A program made the translations under genes and the position numbers. From positions 23,393,401 to 23,457,400 of the forward strand of contig JAQFVV010000001.1 of NCBI GenBank assembly GCA_028023455.1: DNA of 64,000 bases. The letters run 5' to 3'. The notes beneath the pieces were generated by a model that had not been told where the DNA came from, made no database searches, and worked only from the letters and a program-made list of their open reading frames with translations. Of this stretch, positions 61,803-64,000 are shown in pieces. Source of the DNA: Epiperipatus broadwayi. Lineage: Eukaryota; Onychophora; Udeonychophora; Euonychophora; Peripatidae. Within the stretch, counting starts at the first letter, position 1, and every line of letters begins with the position of its first letter.

Positions 61803-62515
61803 TATTGGACGAGTAGGCATTAGATGGGGATTTTATGCACAAGCCTTCTGGCATTCATTGATTACTCTGGTTGGCACAGAGTGGCACTACTGTATGGAGA
61901 GTTTTGCCTATTTATTTATTACCTTTATTTAATTAAAGAAAAGTATACATTTTATTCTTTTAAATGGTAGAATGTAACAAATTTTAAAAATGTAAACATT
62001 TTCATTCTCTATTTATTTCTAAGTAATATAAATTGACAAATAACATTATTATTATTATTTCTGTATTATTTTAATAATCATTTTTTATTAATGATCTTTT
62101 TTTAATTAAAGAAAAGCTTGAAGTTCTGGACTATTGCAGGATGTCAAATTTTTCCATCATTGAACTCTGGACCCTTAGCAACCACCAGATCCAAAATCTA
62201 CTTGATTTATTTGTGACAACAACTCATTACAAAAGGAAAGTTAAAAGATTCATGTCAAATCTTATATAAAATTATTTTATTTTATTTTTTATTTAAATCT
62301 TGTTCTTTTGAAAGTTTTTTATGGTTTAGATTAAATGTTAGAAATTAAATCAGTATTACTTTTTTTGTTTGTTAAAATATCAAATATATTTTCAGTTTTT
62401 AAACAATATCAAAAATTTTGCATTGCTTTTATTATCAATTTTAAGTTTATTATTAAACCATTAAACATGATCACCTTCTCTATACTAGCACATAACTGTT
62501 GTAAACAAAGGCAAA

Positions 62516-62746
62516 AATTCTCCATACAGTAGTGCCACTCTATGCTTAACAGACTAATCAATGGATTCCAGAAGGCTTGTGCATCCAAGGTTCCTCACTG
62601 ATGATGGCCACAAGCCATAAACTAGACTGGGGATATTGGATGAGTAGGCCCTAGATAGGGATTTTATGCACAAGCCTTCTGGCATCCATTGATTACCCTG
62701 TTTGGCACAGGGTGGCACTACTATATGGAGAGTTTTTGCCTTTGTT
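62516..62746. mobile_element. Truncated copy of the hammerhead foldback unit
   Basis: The plus-orientation unit (62592-62746) plus a short inverted arm (62516-62582) are from the family at 61.4 kb. The core has CTGATGA (62598-62604), but GAAA is TAAA and GTC is GAC, so it is predicted inactive. The ends read GGCAAAAA...TTTTTGCC. Confidence 0.75.
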
Positions 62747-63714
62747 TAAGTTTATTATAATGTTGAATATTATAAATTACAAATTGTTTTATATTATATA
62801 ATACATTTACTATTTGCTTACAGTGAGATATGATTAAATCAAATGGAAACCTGGCTCAAAAGTAAATCACTTAATCTTTTATATATTGTGTATATTAAAC
62901 TTATTTTAAATTTATATTTTATAGTGTAGAGTAAAATGTTTTGCATTTATTAGTGCTCACAAATTTAAAAATTGCATAAAAAACTAGTATCCACAGAAAA
63001 CAAGATTGCATATCACATTACAATAGCAAATAAACTGATAATAAAATCTATTAAGTAATTTCCACAATCAAAAATTATTTCAATAAACAATAAGACTGCT
63101 TAATTTTGAAACATTTTAAATTTAATAATCATTATGAGAATATAAATTATATGACAGTAAATTTCTAGAAAGCTGATAATTCTTTTTTTTAATTTCAAAA
63201 TATGGAACGCAAGTGAAAGGCAGCAATCATACTTATGTCAATCCTAGTCACAAAGTCAGTATTAAAATTCAAAAGGTAATCTTCGATTACTGTAATCAAA
63301 TATAGCTTAGCTAAAGTTATTCTATAACTGATGTATAATAAAATTAATATGTCTTACAATGAAAAGTATGTCATTTCATTTTTTCAATCAAGATTAGAAA
63401 TAACTGAGGAAAGAAGGTTACTATGAATATGTTTTCACTGCAAATAACATTTTGTTATACATCAAGTTTGAACTGCCTCTTAAAAACTACTTCAAAGTTA
63501 TGATTTTTCTTTCTTTCCAGGAAAATCTTAATATATCTCTCAATTACAATTCCTAATTCTATTTATGAAATAATTTCAATGTGATTCTTTTGTGATATTT
63601 TAAAGAGGGGAGGAAGTGGGGGCAATGTTTGTTTTTTTTTTTTTTTTTTAAAAAAAAGCCTTTTTTCCTTCTAATAACTAGTATTTACAAAACTATTGAA
63701 CTAATAATAGTTGA
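62747..63714. other. Unassigned stretch
   Basis: AT-rich upstream DNA with a poly-T/poly-A pair at 63630-63657. No feature recognised. Confidence 0.5.
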
Positions 63715-63880
63715 TGAACGTAAGTTTGCGGAAATACCAATACTATAAATTTGCTTGTAGAGGAGTTAAATAATTTGAATGGCTTCAAAAGGACTATTGA
63801 AAAAAAAAACAGGACAAAAGTATTAAGTATTTGGATTTATTTATTACAAGATGTAATACTATGTTAAGTTATAAATTAGT
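63715..63880 (+). pseudogene. Possible Penelope-like RT scrap
   Basis: Broken reading gives NLLVEELNNLNGFKRTIEKK, then, after a shift, KVLKYLDLFI-like sequence. This is the arrangement that follows YVDD in the Penelope-like copies here (compare FTIEKKKGLKYLDLYLNK at 16.5 kb). Short and shifted. Confidence 0.4.
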
Positions 63881-64000
63881 TTTAAACCACTGCAAAAAAA
63901 ATAAAGATGTATAAATTGTAAATCAAAATTACCAATTATATATAAGATGACAAGTTTTAGATCTTTTTTGTTTTGTAATAAATAATTATGTCATTACAAG

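Larger units (their letters stand above)
61420..61908. mobile_element. Foldback retro-insert with two opposed hammerheads
   Basis: TATTTATTTATTA at 61407-61419 and 61909-61921 is a 13-bp direct repeat flanking the insert (low complexity, so moderately convincing). The left arm (61438-61620, minus orientation) and right arm (61725-61908, plus orientation) are near-identical units of about 185 bp that include AGATCTAGGTGCAGTGCTCT and GATTACTCTGGTTGGCACAG. A unique spacer separates them. Non-coding. Confidence 0.8.

Overview
This window is AT-rich animal nuclear DNA, probably from an invertebrate with a transposon-laden genome. I could not place it more precisely. The one host gene I can support is the 5' third of a mitochondrial HSP70 (mortalin, HSPA9-type) gene on the minus strand. 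Its six exons read from 54019 down to 4368, and the gene continues past the left edge. The exons join in frame across five introns with GT-AG ends. They encode about 237 residues: a basic presequence-like leader followed by the first half of the ATPase domain. Introns 5' to 3' are about 4.9 kb, 73 bp, 12.2 kb, 27.1 kb and 4.6 kb, so nearly everything between 4.4 and 54 kb is intron.

The introns and the 10 kb upstream of exon 1 are packed with transposable elements. (1) Degraded copies of an endonuclease/reverse-transcriptase LINE lie at 6.5-8.0, 26.9-29.6, 38.5-42.7 and 56.3-60.5 kb. A second LINE type is represented by 3' ends at 12.5 and 54.7 kb. (2) Penelope-like elements (PLEs) with DKG, YVDD and GIY-YIG signatures lie at 9.9-11.4, 12.8-17.2, 21.5-23.3, 43.8-44.8 and perhaps 63.7 kb. 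(3) DNA transposons include two pogo/Tigger-like elements with TA duplications, two hAT derivatives with exact 8-bp duplications, a broken Merlin (IS1016-type) transposase, a piggyBac-like relict, a 172-bp MITE and a 1.1-kb foldback in intron 1. (4) Two tRNA-derived SINEs are recognisable from A and B boxes.

The most interesting signal is a set of short retro-inserted sequences carrying hammerhead-ribozyme architecture: CTGANGA, a stem-II hairpin, GAAA, a very short stem III and a pairable stem I. They occur near 26.6, 32.05, 60.8, 61.55 and 61.78 kb, with decayed relatives near 15.4, 15.9 and 62.6 kb. Several sit as inverted pairs, so the DNA is a large palindrome with an opposing ribozyme on each strand. 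One such insert (59048-59360) splits a LINE and has a 17-bp target-site duplication; another (61420-61908) has a 13-bp duplication. A related hairpin ending in GTCGAAAC recurs beside PLE sequences at 17.1 and 44.7 kb, which suggests the units derive from PLE terminal repeats.

Other structure includes a three-copy tandem array of ~0.91 kb built across a hammerhead-repeat/LINE junction (26656-29357), a ~1.07-kb near-perfect palindrome (43772-44845), and pogo-like elements that carry a LINE 3' tail at the same internal position in both copies.
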